A stretch of DNA of 64,000 nt from Aphelocoma coerulescens. Its lineage: Eukaryota > Chordata > Aves > Passeriformes > Corvidae. The stretch covers positions 9,548,924 to 9,612,923 of the forward strand of contig NC_091023.1 in assembly GCF_041296385.1 (NCBI RefSeq), given 5' to 3'. This document shows positions 1 to 12,390 of this stretch, piece after piece. Position 1 is the stretch's first letter. Each line of letters begins with the position of its first letter. A model generated the notes under the pieces. The model was not told the DNA's origin and did no database searches. It saw nothing but the letters and a program-made list of their open reading frames with translations. A program made the translations under genes and the position numbers.

Positions 1-3000
1 GATATCTTCTTTTCTTCAAACAAGATTTTTTTTCCTGAAAAATTAAAGTCCCCTTTGAGTAAAGTAGTCTGCAGATTTCTGAACATGTAAAAAACCCTTA
101 GAAGCTAAACAGAAAGGGAATTTTCAGAAGAGAATATAGTTCATTTTATGTTCAGATGATTCTTACCTTCAGTTTGTACTTCATTTTTATAGAAGAGCTG
201 TAAAAACAGCTTCAAGAGCTGTATAAAAATTTGTGTTGTGTGAAATGAAGTGTTAGGAGTTTGATAATATTTGGATTCATAGAAGTGTTGGAGAAAATGT
301 AGTATGGATAGACTACAAGCGTGTCTGTCCTTACGTGGCCCTAGCCACCACCCCCTCTGCTCCCCAGGCTTGAGGATCAGGCTGATGAAGAAAAAAACCT
401 TTCAGAGTCTGCCCAAAGACAGTGTCCTGTGGCAGGGGAGGGCAGGGGAGCACTGCCCAGCACAGCTTGGAGCAGCTCTGTCCCTGGGAGGACTTCCTGC
501 TGCATCGCACCCAGGGGAGGCTCCCCAGCCTAGGTCCAGGCTTGTCCCGAGGTAGCCCAGCTCCTGGGGGCTGCAGGAATGGCACAGGACCTGCACGACA
601 CTGCAGAGTTGTGCCCTGCCCACTTACAGAAGGTTATAAATGCTCAGTGGTTGGGTTTCCAGGAGGCACATGAGCATATTCCTGTGGGGCCCCTGTGAAA
701 CAGCGCTTCATCTGCATCTTCACAGAGACCTTGGACATCTCCTCCTTTGGCTCTGCTCTTCTTTGGGTTGGGGAAGGCGGTCCTGTCACGGCTGTGTTCC
801 CATATCCTGTCAGTCTTCTACTGCCTGCTGCTCTCTGGGGCACAGGGCAGAGGAGAGGCTGTGCTGGGCAAGGACTGGTGCTCTCCAGAGATGCCGGATG
901 CACATGGAATTGTCACACACTCAAAACAGGACACAGACATGGGAGATCATTTGTCTCCATGTAATTGCTGGAGGTGGCCAAACACTTGTAAATGAAGTCA
1001 GCAGAGCTACAGTAAGTTATCCCAGTACACAGTGGGGCTATTTATAAGGAAAAGCCAACCCCAATATTTTCTTAGCTTTGCCAAGGAACAGCATATTGGA
1101 AAGATGAGCTGTTTTAATGGAGATGCCCAGTTTTAGGCAGCCAAATTGTTTCACAGTTCTAAAGGTCATAATATTTTTAGGAGAACAGCATCCCTGGCTT
1201 TAGTTGCTTTTGCCAGAAACATGGATAAGTATCAGAAGCACTGATTAGCCAAGGCTGGTGCCTTCCTTGTGAGAGAGTCAAGCTGAAGACCTGTCTCCTG
1301 CTGCCCAAGTCAGACCTGGTGGCAGAAATGGTCCCCCACACCTCATTCCTAACCCATGAATACCGAGCAGGGGCTTGCTTGCTCTCCTTCGATATTTTTT
1401 TCCTGTCTGTAGCAATAGCTGCACTAAAGCACCTGCTGCTTTGTGCATCTCAATAGTCTTTGTCATAAGGGGGGTATACCACTGCAATGCCTGTGCTCAC
1501 CCATAAAGGCTTTATAAAGTAGTGCACTCCCTGTTCTTTGGCTTTTGAAGGATGTAAAGTAAAAAGGTCAAGCTATAAGTCCAACCTTGTACTCATAGGA
1601 TATATAAGAGGACAAATAAGCATATCTTGTAAGGTAAATGACTCTTTAAATTATTTCCATCTCCACACATAGAAAGTCACAGATACTGAAATGTACAGCT
1701 CAATAGGTAAAATGGGCATCTAGCCTAGAATTGCAGTACATCTATTTTCAGGTGCTAGACAACACATGTTCATCAAGAAGACTATTAAAAAATTCATTTC
1801 CTAAGGACATCAGCACTAGGCTATTGAGGAGATCAAGTACTGGGTAATGAATTTCACAGGCAGAAAAGTGTGCACTATAAAAAGGTGAGCTACAAGGCAA
1901 AGTCATTTCCTTAGGAAAAAGGCAAATGTCTCAATGGTCTTGGCACAGGATAACTATATTCTACTTATCTTTGCAGCTTGATATGTAAAGTACGTCTTTT
2001 TAAAAGGTCACTTCCTTTTTATATTTATAGAACAGTCTGCTGCTGCTTTTGGCTGCTTCTCTGGAGAGGTGCTATAGGGCAGGAGTTAATTTTAAAAACA
2101 CCCAAGCCAAAGGTGAAGCCCCACTTTTTTTCCATTCTGGATATTTAAGTGGTAGGAGCTGGTCAGCAAGAACTTTATCCACAATGAAACAGAATTTATA
2201 AAGAAGATGATTAAGCCAGGCTTACTGACTCATGCACTGAGCTAAGTCAGGAGGCTGGTAAATGGAAGAAAAGGAAATTACACAACCTGACTAACAAATG
2301 AGTTAGCCAAGAAAGTAACCACTGAGGTGTCAGCTTGAAGATAGAAAGCTCCCAAAGCCTGAGGTTGCCCAGGGGAATGCTGATCTTCAAGCAGTCTCCA
2401 GTCCCATTTTCCCCAGACAATGCCATTATTCTGCAGCATGGCCAGGCTCCCAATTATCATTTATCTTCTCCGTGGCATATGGTGGTAGCGAGTGACAGGG
2501 ATCGGAGCCCTCCCCAGCCTCATTCATCACCTGGCTTTGGAGAGCACTTCAGTGAGCATCCAGTATTAGGTTAAAAATGTAAATGTTGCCTTTAGCAGGG
2601 TTAATGAAATAAAGCTAATCAGATTTTCTGCCTACTTGTGAATCAGATGGATGGGAAAAGGTGTTTGAGCAAGTATTGATTTAACTGATTGCACTTCAAA
2701 CTTTTCTTGTTGTCAAAATATTGTTCCTCAGGAACTTGACCTGCCTGCCACAATTTATCTTAGCACATTTTTTAATATCCAAATTATTTAACATCCCCTT
2801 TGTTCTCATATCTGTGCCTGAACAGAGTTTTCTTATTTTCAGAGTTGATACTTCAGCCTGTTGGGAAGGCTGGTTGGGGGGAGCTGAGGGGGATCTATAA
2901 ATAGTGTCCTAGTTTGGAGCCAAGAGATTTGGAGTCTGATGTGGCCACCTATGCATGAAGCAGTGATCAGCTCCACAGAGGGCATAGTGCTCTAACTTCA

Positions 3001-4009
3001 TGGCCATGGCAGCACTGAAGAAAATCAGAGTTGCTCTGTGGCTTCCCCTGAAAAGTGGTTTAACTACACAGTAAACTATGTGTTCAAGCTAAATGTTTGT
3101 CACTGTGTGTCCAAGCGTTTGCAGTGGTGTGCCTGACTGTCCCCACACTGGGGAAGGGGACATGGGGCTGGCTAAGGCACTGTCAAACACTGCTCTGTCC
3201 ACAGTGGGGAATGATGGTTCCTGCTCCACATCTTCTCTGGGCTGGGAATGAGCTGCAGCTTAAAAACAGCCTCGTTACGTGGGATATCACAAAGTTTCCT
3301 GGCATGGAAACAAATAGCACCATGCAGCACAGAGCTGTGTGAAGTTGTTAGATCCACCTGCATTGGGTCAGATATAAATAAGACTGATGCAAAAGGAGTT
3401 GCCAAAAGGGGAAGCAGGCAGTAGCTTTGAATTCTCGTACAGCATCAGAAAAGTGCAGTGTTCAGGAGCAAAGGAGAAGCAGCATAAAATAAAGCAAAAT
3501 GAGTGGTTTTGTAATAAGTAAAAAGTAACAAGTAATAAAGTTTGAGGATTTTGCAACTTGCCTCTTTTTTAAACAATTTTTTACAGTTGTGTCATTCTCA
3601 ACCGTAATTTTTCTTCCAGAATAAAAATAGCCACAAATTTTTCCCAGCAGATAAAGATCCTTTGGATGAAATAGCTCCTTTGTCACGAGGAGGAGGCTCA
3701 GGAGTGCAGAAGACAGAACCTCTCGGCATTAGAGCAGCCACTGTGCCCCAGCCATTCCTAAAAGTTCGTGCTACTGCAGTTGCACCAGCTTCAGACCACA
3801 CAGTGAGGAGAGGGCTAGGGGGCTGCCATTTTTAAAATAGAAATTATAAAGTCAAAAATACATTTAAACAAAGTTCAGCCTGACAATTGCTTCTAGGAAA
3901 GAAAAGTCTGAGACCACGGGTGAGACTAAAAGCTCATGAGTTTTCACAGTAATATTTCTCTTGTCTAAATTACCCAGTAGAATACAGTGGTAGTTGCAGA
4001 CTTACATCA
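1..4009. other. intergenic, no gene recognised
   Basis: This stretch has only short open frames with no recognisable domain, no splice-consistent exon series and no RNA gene that I can identify. Base composition is ordinary to AT-rich, with a mildly GC-richer patch at about 420-900. The block at about 2440-2560 is less repetitive and could be conserved noncoding sequence, but that cannot be judged from one genome. It lies 3' of SCG2 on the far side from AP1S3. Confidence 0.6.
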
Positions 4010-4099
4010 TGTAGTGGCTTGAACCTGAGTTGATGGACAGTCTTTTAGACTAATGACGCTTCTCACAATTTACATATTTAAACCGCACAGAAAGGAGGG

Positions 4100-4620
4100 A
4101 ATTGCCTTTTATCCGAGCTCGCCTGCTGGAAGGTGGGTGGGGGGGCTCCAAGCCTCCAGGCCCCGCCGGGACGGGGCCACTGCCCCTTCCCCCTCCCCCC
4201 TTTTCCCAACGCCGCGGCACGGATCCTGGGTCGCTGGGGGAGCGGGGACTGTCCCAGAGCCGCAGGCACCTAAAACCAGCCATGGACTGCTCAGAGCTAA
4301 ACCCATCCAGCACAGCTTCTGGGGACAGGCGGCTCCTTCTCCTCTCCATGCGGAGCCGGCGGAGTCAACGGGAGCCGGCGTAGCCTCCTTTCTGCAGCCA
4401 GCACACTTTGTGCTGAACTGAAGAGGACACCACGCAGCCAGCAGCACAAAGGGAGCGAGACTTTCTCCACCGTAAAGCCTGAACAAGAACACTCTTCAAC
4501 ATGGCAGCTTCAGAGCCAGAGAGGAAGAGAAAGGGAGTCATGTGAGACGGAGCTGAAAAATGGCGACGGGAGAAAAGAGGGCGGTGCCGAGATTCTCGCG
4601 CGTAGCTTAAAAACCTTCTT
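4100..4620 (+). promoter_or_regulatory. CpG-rich promoter-like segment inside the LTR-like block
   Basis: CpG density is far above the surrounding kilobases. Two YY1-type ATGGC cores lie in plus orientation at 4501 (CAACATGGCAGC) and 4561 (AAAAATGGCGAC), followed by a TCTCGCGC motif near 4594. A strong splice donor, GTG/GTAAGA, starts at 4631. In vertebrate promoters YY1 sites in this orientation often lie just downstream of the start site, so a plus-strand noncoding transcript is plausible. No coding potential is seen. Confidence 0.4.
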
Positions 4621-5156
4621 GCATGCCGTGGTAAGAAACTGTAATATCACAAACTGTTTGTCTCCTTAATCCATTTGAAGTACATGGGGGGGTTGAAGAA
4701 TTCACGTGTGGCCTGTGGAGATTGTGAAGCGTGCCTATGCCAGGCTATATAGAAGCAGTGAGAGGCTTTTAGAGACTTGTAGCGAAGAAAGCCTTTGTGT
4801 GCAGGCCAAAATAATTCATCCTTAAAAAGATTAATAACCCCATGTGATGGCCCATATCTTGCAGTGTGAAGGAAGTGTGAGATTTTTTCATGGGAGAGAT
4901 GTTTTACACCACAGCAGATTGATTGTTTCCGGGCGGGTCTGCTGTTGGTGGCAGTTTGGGAACCACGTGCAACTGAAGAAAACCCTTTTTCCTTAAGCAT
5001 AAGAGAGAGACTTTTCAAGAACTGTAACACTGACTAACATCCCATGTTCTGTTATCCTTTGTGCGAGTTGGGTAAAAGGAGAGAAGTGCTGGAAGGGGGG
5101 GGGGTGTGTTTGCTTTAATTTCTTGTTATTTCTCTTTACTTTTAATTCTATTAGTA

Positions 5157-5162
5157 ATAAAA
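5157..5162 (+). terminator. AATAAA poly(A) signal in the LTR-like block
   Basis: AATAAA followed by T-rich and GT-containing sequence (ctctttcattgtactg). Its distance from the right end of the block supports plus orientation. Confidence 0.45.
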
Positions 5163-5277
5163 CTCTTTCATTGTACTGCAACTGTTTAAGGTTTGTGCCT
5201 GCTTTGCTTTCTCCTAATTCTTATCTCACAGAAGGAAAATAAGTAAGTAATGAATATTTTGAACCAAAACCACTACA

Positions 5278-8200
5278 CATACAGAATAAAATTTTCCAAT
5301 CTATTTTTTTCTTAGCCTCTTTCAGTGTGCTAGTTACTATCAAAAACTTTCTACTTTCCTGCATTCACGTTTGTAAGAAAAAATCAATTGATAGTGTGTT
5401 GGATCTGAGTAAATTTAACCTTGCGGAAAACAGTTTTCCTGTCAGATTATATTTACATCCCAAAATTTACTTGCAGGGATTTAACACATCTCCTGTTGTT
5501 ATGCCACGTGGATAACAAGCAAGGAATTTTGGAGTTTTCCCCATTTAATGATTTATCTTTGTTTTTACCTTTTTCTGTCTGTACATGCTGTACCTGGCCT
5601 GGCTCTTATATACTTAAAAGGGGAGTACGAGTGCTGGTAGATCTAAGTGGTTTGTTGTGCTGCTATGACATTTATTAGCAGGTGGCAAAACATGTAGCCA
5701 TGGTAAAAATGTGTTTCTTTGCAGAAATTATATGTTGCATCTCATCCAAGCAGTCTCACACCTTCTCTTAGGTCAAAGAGGAGAGAGAAAAGTGGGGATG
5801 GGAGGTTTCTTCTTGCCATCAGGGTCAATATATTTACAATGTGAAACTAAATCGTATCTAAAATTTGAGCTAGGAAAAAAGATCCACTTAAAGGAAGTAT
5901 GATTTTGGAAAGGGTTTTCATAGACAATAAAGAATGACCTTATGTTTCACCTGGAGATCTCAAAAGAGATGCAGTGCTCCTCCTTTCTGTGTGTTGGCAT
6001 GAGCTTAGGACAAGAGGAAAATAACCCAAAAAGGCTTTTCCAAGGTGACCCTGAGCAAAGTTCTGTCAGGGAAGGATCCCACTGTCTCCAGTAGATGAGG
6101 TGTCCCAGTGGTGGTGACTGCGGTAAGCAGAGTAGTAGGAAAACTCCCTGATGTGGGTGACCCCCTTGAAAAACATGCTCAAATTTGCATAAACACTTAG
6201 TTCTCATTAAACATTTAAATGGAGTGGCAAGAAATGCACCCCACAGCTACACCAGAAGAGATTTACTCTAACTTAGCAAGAAGCTCAACAAACCCAGATT
6301 TGCTGACATAATCAGGGACACACAAAGGTGGTATAAAGCTCATTATTTCTTTTAGCTCCTGTCTTGGATCCTGCTCATCCAGCCCAGAGGACCTGAAGGC
6401 CTTGTGGCACTCCCACCATGAGAACCTGGCTTCTGTGCCAGGATAAAGCATGGGGCTCTACATTCAGGCTGATGCCAGGAAGGGTTTTGGGAAGCATATC
6501 ACCGACCAGCAATTGTGGGAGCTGGAGAGTTGCCAAACAACCCTTTTTTAAGATCTCCTTCCCGGGGTGTGTAGGACCTGCCTTGCTCACAGTCTGCAGG
6601 TTTTTGTCTTGGCAGAGGAAGGCAGAGCTCTGCATGTTGGACCATGCCATTACACAGCAAATCTGCTGAGTGGCTGTGGGGAACTTTTAAAATAATTGTG
6701 CCATAGTTATTCACCAGGGCACATTACATTCGGAATCAGAGGTCACTTTTCTTTCTTTACAAGGGAAAACACTGTGAGTGAACCTGTAATTTTGAGTACA
6801 CTAGTTCCAAGACATTTGCAGATACCAAGTGGTTTCCTGGAATAACAGCCTCTCTCAAGAGAAACGTCAAATGCATTTAATCAGCCACATTTAGAGCTCT
6901 GCTACATCTGCAAATGAATTATTAACGATCTCAAATGTTTTTGAATAATCCAAAAGTCAGGAATAACGTGGCTCTTCAGCTAATCAGCTCTGATTCAGGG
7001 CTTCTCCTTTCCACTTTATGCACTAGAGGCTCTGCACCTGCCTGCTGCTGCTAACTGGAGTTCCTGTAGCTCACATTAACCTCTCTGGAGGCACTTGGGT
7101 AGCTGAACAAATGCAAAGTGCAGCTGGCATCCAGCTGTGTCTGTATGGATTTATGCATCACGTAGTAAATAGCCACTGCTCAGTGCCATGCATCCCGGGA
7201 GGAAGGTACGGGATGCTCCAGGGAATGCTGCTCCCACACAGCAGACCCCACTGCACATCCCTTGGCCACAGAACTCCTCTGCTCCCATGATGTTATGTTT
7301 AACCTAAGTAATGGAAGATGGGGTTGGGTCAGGTGTGTCTGGAGATGCAGGTTTGAATTGTGAGTGTTCTTGTCAGTAACAGCAAGAATGGCAGAATGAC
7401 ACAAAGCACAGCTCCGGGTGCCTGTGCTCCAGCCTTGGCTTCCCTTTGCCATGTTAAGAAAATAATGGCTTGTGTCACTTCTCCTGCAAAATGAGTGTCT
7501 TGTAAAGTGCTTTGGGAAACAGTTACAACTGTCATATTACATGCAACTCAACCCCCTTCCACTGCACTGTGGAAATACCCTTTTAGAAGGAAATAATTGC
7601 TACAATCTCATTTCTCCAGTCAAGGTAATTTGGTTACATTAATTTTTGAATCAACAAGTGTTCTCATTTAAGAGCTCCAGCTGACAAAATAATGGAACCA
7701 TCAAGAGGCAGATGTAAACAAAGCACTTGCAGTAGCATATGAATTCATGAAAAAAAAATAAAAAAGCATTAACTCTTATGGGTACTAATAAGTGAATTCT
7801 AGTGTATGTACAAAGAAGAACTACCTCAGGTCCTGAGGAAAGTGTTCAGTAGCTTTTTATATTTGACCAGATGCAGAATTTCTGTTCAACCTGTGTGTTG
7901 GGGAGGACCTTATAAATATGAGGACACAGTGAAGCAAGTTTTAAGAGGAAGATCTGAGCAGAAACATTTTCTTTGCTGGACAAAGGCCACTGATACACAG
8001 AGAGTATAAACCAGCTGCATCTGGGATGCTGTCAAATCATAGTACAAAACAGGAATTAAAAATCTGCTCCTCACTTTGCCTGAGCAAAAATTGCAGGGTG
8101 GTCACTTTATTTTGTATATAATTATAATAATAAGCTTGGTAGTGTATCTGTTATGGGTTATGCATTCTGTGTGCATTATTAACAACATGACTGTTTGTCC

Positions 8201-10024
8201 CACTGCACCCATAAAGAAAACACAAACCACAGACAAATGAAAGCAGAAGCAGCCACGGCTGTTAAGAACAATTAAGCACTACACAGCCTCTCTGCAGGGG
8301 GAGGCTCTGGAGTGGTTTAATGGAGCAGATCTCATGATGGGATGTACATTGGGATAATGCTGTCTTGCATATTCAGGTATAAATATCTGCTCTTCTGCGC
8401 GAGCTTTGGTTGCATAGCAAGAGGCAGCTCTAGCTACCAAGAGAGTTCTGTCTATTTAATATTTTCTCATTTCATTTAATTTCAGTAGAGTTGGATATGA
8501 GTTTGTTAGAAATAAAGCACTTCATAGGGAGATTAGTTGTCTGCTTTCTGTGGCTTGAAAAGTGCTGATGTTACTTTTTAGCTCAAAATCAGCTTGAAGC
8601 TTCAATAGAGTTCTGTTAGATGAAGTGCAATTCTGTTATTTCAAGCACGACACCCCTTTTCTTTTTTGTGAAGATGAACCACAAAGTCCCTAATGGATTG
8701 CACACACTGTGAATGAGGTGGTCTTCTAAAAAAGTGATGTAGTTACTCATGCCAAGATTTGGATTTTCCAAAGCTATTTCCTCTTCTATACAGTGTCTGA
8801 CAGCACCTGTCCTTTTATGCATAGGTTTGTACTACTGGTTTCTTAGATCCAAAATCATTCTGGTCTCCCAAATTTTTATTGAGCTCTCTCTGAGTAAGAG
8901 CCTGGAGGCAGCCAAACAGTTCCCCAGGGCTTTGGTCAGCTCAGGAGCCAGGGTAGCAAGGGATTGCTACAGGCTATGGCAGGAGGGGAATGGTGCTAAG
9001 GAACTCCCACCTGTCATCACCATGTGTGACATCTCTTCCAGGTCCTACACATCCCTGGAAAACCAGATACTTTATTGTCTGGTGTATGTTCAAGGAATAA
9101 TGGCTGTAACAGGGTCTGAGCTCCTGTCAGCTGCGCTTGCTTAGGGTAATGGTGACGCTGAAGATGAAGTTTTATTTCTGCAGCCTTTGTACTTCATTAG
9201 ACATTGCTTTGCCAAAAAATCATCCCCACCCCACTTAGCCCAGATGAGATGCTGGAGAATACCACAGGGAAAACCACTTTTAAACTATAATCCTGGAAAT
9301 GAGCTGTCCCACTGAAAACCACATCTGACTCAGAGAGTTATGCAAGCACACTTCCTTCTGTAAAAGAGCCAGAACCTTTCCAGACCATCTACTGCCGGTC
9401 ATAACAGGAGCTCAAGAGACATTTCAAATGTCCAGATAGTGTGCTGAATAATAAAGGTTTTCTGTGTATTTATGTGACATGTAATGGTCATTTCATAAAA
9501 AATGAAATAATATTTTTATCAGACAAAGCAGTGCTGTTCCCCACAGGGGAGCTGTCTGCCTGCCTTGCCTTGGAGCCTGGCTTTTTCTTTGTGGTTGCCA
9601 TTGTGAGAGATGGAGGGGGACTCATCTGCAGAGCTTCCCAGCTACTCCAGCAGAGCTTTCCAGAGCTCACATATGAAGGTTCCATTTTGTATTTTTTTCA
9701 GAGCTTCATCATAGAGCCTGTCTGGACAGAGCATTTATGTTCCTCATGCTGCCAAGAGACACTGATACATCTCTTAATCATGTGAGGCCCAATTTTCAGT
9801 TGTAGGTAATGCAATTATTACACTGATTGACTTCAGCAGGCTCTTTAGGTACCCCCTGCCCTTAAGGGTAATACCAGCTGATGTTCTTACCGCCCAGAAA
9901 ACCACAAGTTTATGCTAACAACTTAATCTTCAGGAAAAACAATATATTTCAGAAGAGTCATATGTAGAAGTAAAAAAATGTTTCCAATTACTATGACTTT
10001 ATCAACTGTCACAAAGAAACACAG
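5278..10024. other. intergenic, no gene recognised
   Basis: No credible coding exon is visible; the open frames are short and featureless. AT-rich, non-repetitive blocks at about 6840-7010, 7600-7760 and 8150-8520 carry many TAAT/ATTA cores and look like candidate conserved noncoding DNA. The last of these also holds a TATAAATA (8378-8385), an acceptor-like tract ending at 8484 and an AATAAA (8511-8516). The region is immediately downstream of the SCG2 3' end. Confidence 0.55.
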
Positions 10025-10042
10025 TCGATTGTCCAGAAATAA

Positions 10043-10048
10043 TTTATT
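10043..10048 (-). terminator. SCG2: distal SCG2 poly(A) signal AATAAA
   Basis: The minus strand reads AATAAA here, followed about 20-45 nt later by a GU-rich stretch (TGTGTTTCTTTGTG), the usual arrangement for cleavage and polyadenylation. Confidence 0.6.
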
Positions 10049-10111
10049 CATCAACAATAAAACACTGAATAGAAAAAGCCTTGTAAATTAAACTATATTT
10101 ATATATAATGC

Positions 10112-10117
10112 TTTATT
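10112..10117 (-). terminator. SCG2: proximal SCG2 poly(A) signal AATAAA
   Basis: A second minus-strand AATAAA, about 70 nt nearer the stop codon. It would give a slightly shorter 3'UTR. Its downstream sequence is less GU-rich than that of the distal signal. Confidence 0.4.
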
Positions 10118-10495
10118 TTTTTATTCGGTACTGCACAAAAACCACTACAGACAGTAACAAAATAATCCAATTAATCTTAAAAATTTCAAATTATAATTGT
10201 CACTCTTCATTTATCATGTTTTATTAACAATGCAAAGGTCATTTGTTTACATATTATACTTTTACTTGATATCATTAAATTGTTTCTTAAAACACTTGAA
10301 GCAATTTGTTGTTTGCCCCATAATTTATAACATATAAGTATATCAATAAACAATATAACAGCTCTGAGAAAGATATGCGGACTGTTCAATGGTAAATAGT
10401 CTACCATAGGTTGTTTAGTGGGAGAGCAGGAATAAATCACAACTGAATTGGGATAGAAGTCAACACATTGAAGAGAAATAGTACTTGAGGAACAA

Positions 10496-12376
10496 TTACA
10501 TGTTTTCCATTGCTCGCTTGGTAATGTGATCTCTTTCAAGTTCTGATTTCTCCTGTTTTAGATACTCCAGCACCTTGGCCAGCATATCCTCATCCAGGTA
10601 CTGCTTGGCTTGTGTGTCATCAGCTTCCCCGGCCATGGAGAGCCTTTTGCTGAGGGAAGCCAGCTTGGCAGCTTCCTGTGGTCCCAGCTGGTTTAGGTGC
10701 TCTCGGATGGCCTGCTCCAGGTGCTCCTCTTCCTGCAGATTGCTCTCAGAAGCTGGAGCTGGGACTCGTTTCATCTGGTTTGTATTGATCACTTCAGGGT
10801 ATTTTGCCAGCACCTTTGCCAAGTAATCAGCCAGTTCTTCATCCTTCTCATCCAGTTTCTCATACTCCATTTGTCGTCTTTCCAAATCGTTCATCCAGGA
10901 AGCTTTAGGGAACAGGTGTCCTTTCAATCTTCTAGGAATGTAAGACAGTCTTGGCAAATCGTTCTCTTGATTAAGACGATTTAGTAAGTAGGAAGGATTC
11001 TGATTAGCTAAATTGTCATTTCCCAGAAGGCTGACAATATCTTCAATATTGAGGTCTTCAGGTAGATTTTCTGGAATAAGAGGCTGCTTCACGTACCCGT
11101 TTTTAGAGTTTATATTATTTTTAAATATATCACTCTGTCCTAGATTGGTTTCAGTTATCTCGTCGAGGTCTTCTGGGAATTCCATTTCCTGCTCAGCTTC
11201 CAGCCTTTCATTGTGAAGCTGCTTTTTTTCTCCAGCTTTCAACATGTCTATCAAATCCTCAGGAGGAATTTGCAAATTCCTTGAGATTTCTATCAGCTGA
11301 GCTATAGACTGAGGATCAAGCTGTTTATCCAAAAATATGGATGCTCTTTTTTCCTCTAGTTCTCCTCCAGTCCTTAATTTCCTGTTCCCAGCACTGCTAC
11401 CCATCAGCCTCTTCAGGTAATAATTCATTAGCTTTGAAACATCCTCTGACATTTGATCTTTATTTTCTCTTCTTATTTCATCCTCAAGGAAGCTGAGTTT
11501 TCCTGATCTTTTCATTTCCTCATCAATCTCCTCTTCATGTTTATCAATTTCCTCTTTGCTATCTTTTATCTCTTCCTGGGTTTGGCTTTCCACTTTTTCC
11601 TCTATGGGATTCCAATCTTCTCCTCCAACCACATCTTCATAGGCGATGTTGTTCACTTTATACACATCATCTTCATCATCTGTATACAGTTTCTGGTCCT
11701 CATCCAGCCTTTCTTTCTTGTGGTTACTGGGTCCTGCCATCTTCCCCAGCTCCTGGAACACCGACTCCAGCGTGGCAAGGCTCTGGGGGGTGTATTGCTC
11801 TTCCACGATTTCGTTGGTACGCTTGAAGGGACTGTCTCTTGAACCATCTTCATAGTGCCCAAGTGGCATTTTGAGGTACTTTTGCCACCTCTCAGGCCAC
11901 TTGTAAGCCTCGTAATCATCAGTTAATCCATCTGGAAAATTGTTATCTGAACTCAGACCGTAAGGTTTATTCTCCTTTGGGCCAGCTTTTGACTCCTTCT
12001 CAGCTTGCCGCAAGGCTTCCAGCATTACCTTAACCCATTGGGACTCCTCTTCAGTCAAAGAATCCCGTACTTTATCTGGGAGGTGAAGCTGATCCTTGCT
12101 TTCTTTCTGTGGCAGGAGGTATGGGACACTTTGATAAGAGTTGTAATCAGGGCTGCTTTCTCCCTTGTTGGTTTGCTTGCGGAGGTCTTCTATGTATTCC
12201 AGTGCTTTGATCATATCGGGATTTGGGACCCTTTGTAAGTTTTTCATTGCATAGTCTGGTTCTTTCTGAAGCAGCTGGTGCTGCTGGAAGGAGGCTGCAT
12301 CAACCCAACAGATTAGGACAAAGAAAAAGGTGAGAGCACAGGTTGCTCCAGGCTGGAAGATTTTAGTTTCTGCCAT
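10496..12376 (-). CDS. SCG2: secretogranin II (chromogranin C), secretoneurin precursor
   Basis: This complete 626-residue acidic granin is stored in dense-core secretory granules of neurons and endocrine cells and cut into peptides by prohormone convertases. The signal peptide is about residues 1-27, with cleavage before ASFQQ. Secretoneurin is residues 187-219 (TNEIVEEQY...GPSNH), preceded by KR at 185-186 and followed by KK at 220-221. An EM66-like peptide covers 222-288, ending at KR 289-290. A manserin-like peptide covers 538-576 between KR 536-537 and KR 577-578. The C-terminus is ITKRAMENM, as in other vertebrates. The human protein is 617 residues, so the length is normal. The start codon has A at -3 and G at +4 and lies 14 nt after a splice acceptor. 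The whole coding region is in one exon, as in mammals. No frameshift is seen. Confidence 0.98.
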   Translation of the reverse strand: MAETKIFQPGATCALTFFFVLICWVDAASFQQHQLLQKEPDYAMKNLQRVPNPDMIKALEYIEDLRKQTNKGESSPDYNSYQSVPYLLPQKESKDQLHLPDKVRDSLTEEESQWVKVMLEALRQAEKESKAGPKENKPYGLSSDNNFPDGLTDDYEAYKWPERWQKYLKMPLGHYEDGSRDSPFKRTNEIVEEQYTPQSLATLESVFQELGKMAGPSNHKKERLDEDQKLYTDDEDDVYKVNNIAYEDVVGGEDWNPIEEKVESQTQEEIKDSKEEIDKHEEEIDEEMKRSGKLSFLEDEIRRENKDQMSEDVSKLMNYYLKRLMGSSAGNRKLRTGGELEEKRASIFLDKQLDPQSIAQLIEISRNLQIPPEDLIDMLKAGEKKQLHNERLEAEQEMEFPEDLDEITETNLGQSDIFKNNINSKNGYVKQPLIPENLPEDLNIEDIVSLLGNDNLANQNPSYLLNRLNQENDLPRLSYIPRRLKGHLFPKASWMNDLERRQMEYEKLDEKDEELADYLAKVLAKYPEVINTNQMKRVPAPASESNLQEEEHLEQAIREHLNQLGPQEAAKLASLSKRLSMAGEADDTQAKQYLDEDMLAKVLEYLKQEKSELERDHITKRAMENM

Positions 12377-12390
12377 ATTTAAAATATTTC
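12377..12390 (-). other. SCG2: SCG2 exon 2 5'UTR and splice acceptor
   Basis: On the minus strand a pyrimidine-rich run (TTTCTTCTTC...) ends in TTAAAG, with the AG at 12391-12392. Fourteen untranslated bases then precede the ATG. This agrees with the known two-exon SCG2 structure, in which exon 1 is noncoding. Confidence 0.8.

Larger units (their letters stand above)
4010..5277 (+). mobile_element. LTR-like element, probably a solo ERV LTR
   Basis: The block opens with TGTAGTGG and closes with CCACTACA, an 8-bp perfect terminal inverted repeat of the TG...CA type seen at retroviral LTR ends. An AATAAA at 5157-5162 lies about 115 bp from the right end, as expected for an R/U5 boundary in plus orientation. 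No primer-binding site follows the right end and no gag/pol/env-like frame adjoins, so a solo LTR is the simplest reading. The 5-bp flanks (catca and catac) do not form a clean target-site duplication. From memory it resembles the long TGTAGTGG...CCACTACA LTRs common in songbirds, but no search was possible. The alternative is an ordinary CpG-island promoter with chance inverted ends. Confidence 0.55.
10025..10495 (-). other. SCG2: SCG2 3' untranslated region
   Basis: This is the AT-rich sequence after the SCG2 stop on the minus strand. It is bounded by the more distal of two AATAAA signals; the cleavage position is an estimate. An overlapping open frame of about 110 codons at 10207-10539 has no domain and is a chance frame. 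Confidence 0.65.

Noticed and set aside
4647..5030. 127-codon minus-strand open frame
   Set aside because: It falls inside the LTR-like block, has no recognisable domain and opposes the poly(A) signal orientation.
10207..10539. 110-codon open frame on the minus strand overlapping the SCG2 end
   Set aside because: It lies mostly in the AT-rich SCG2 3'UTR, has no domain, and overlaps the real frame out of phase.
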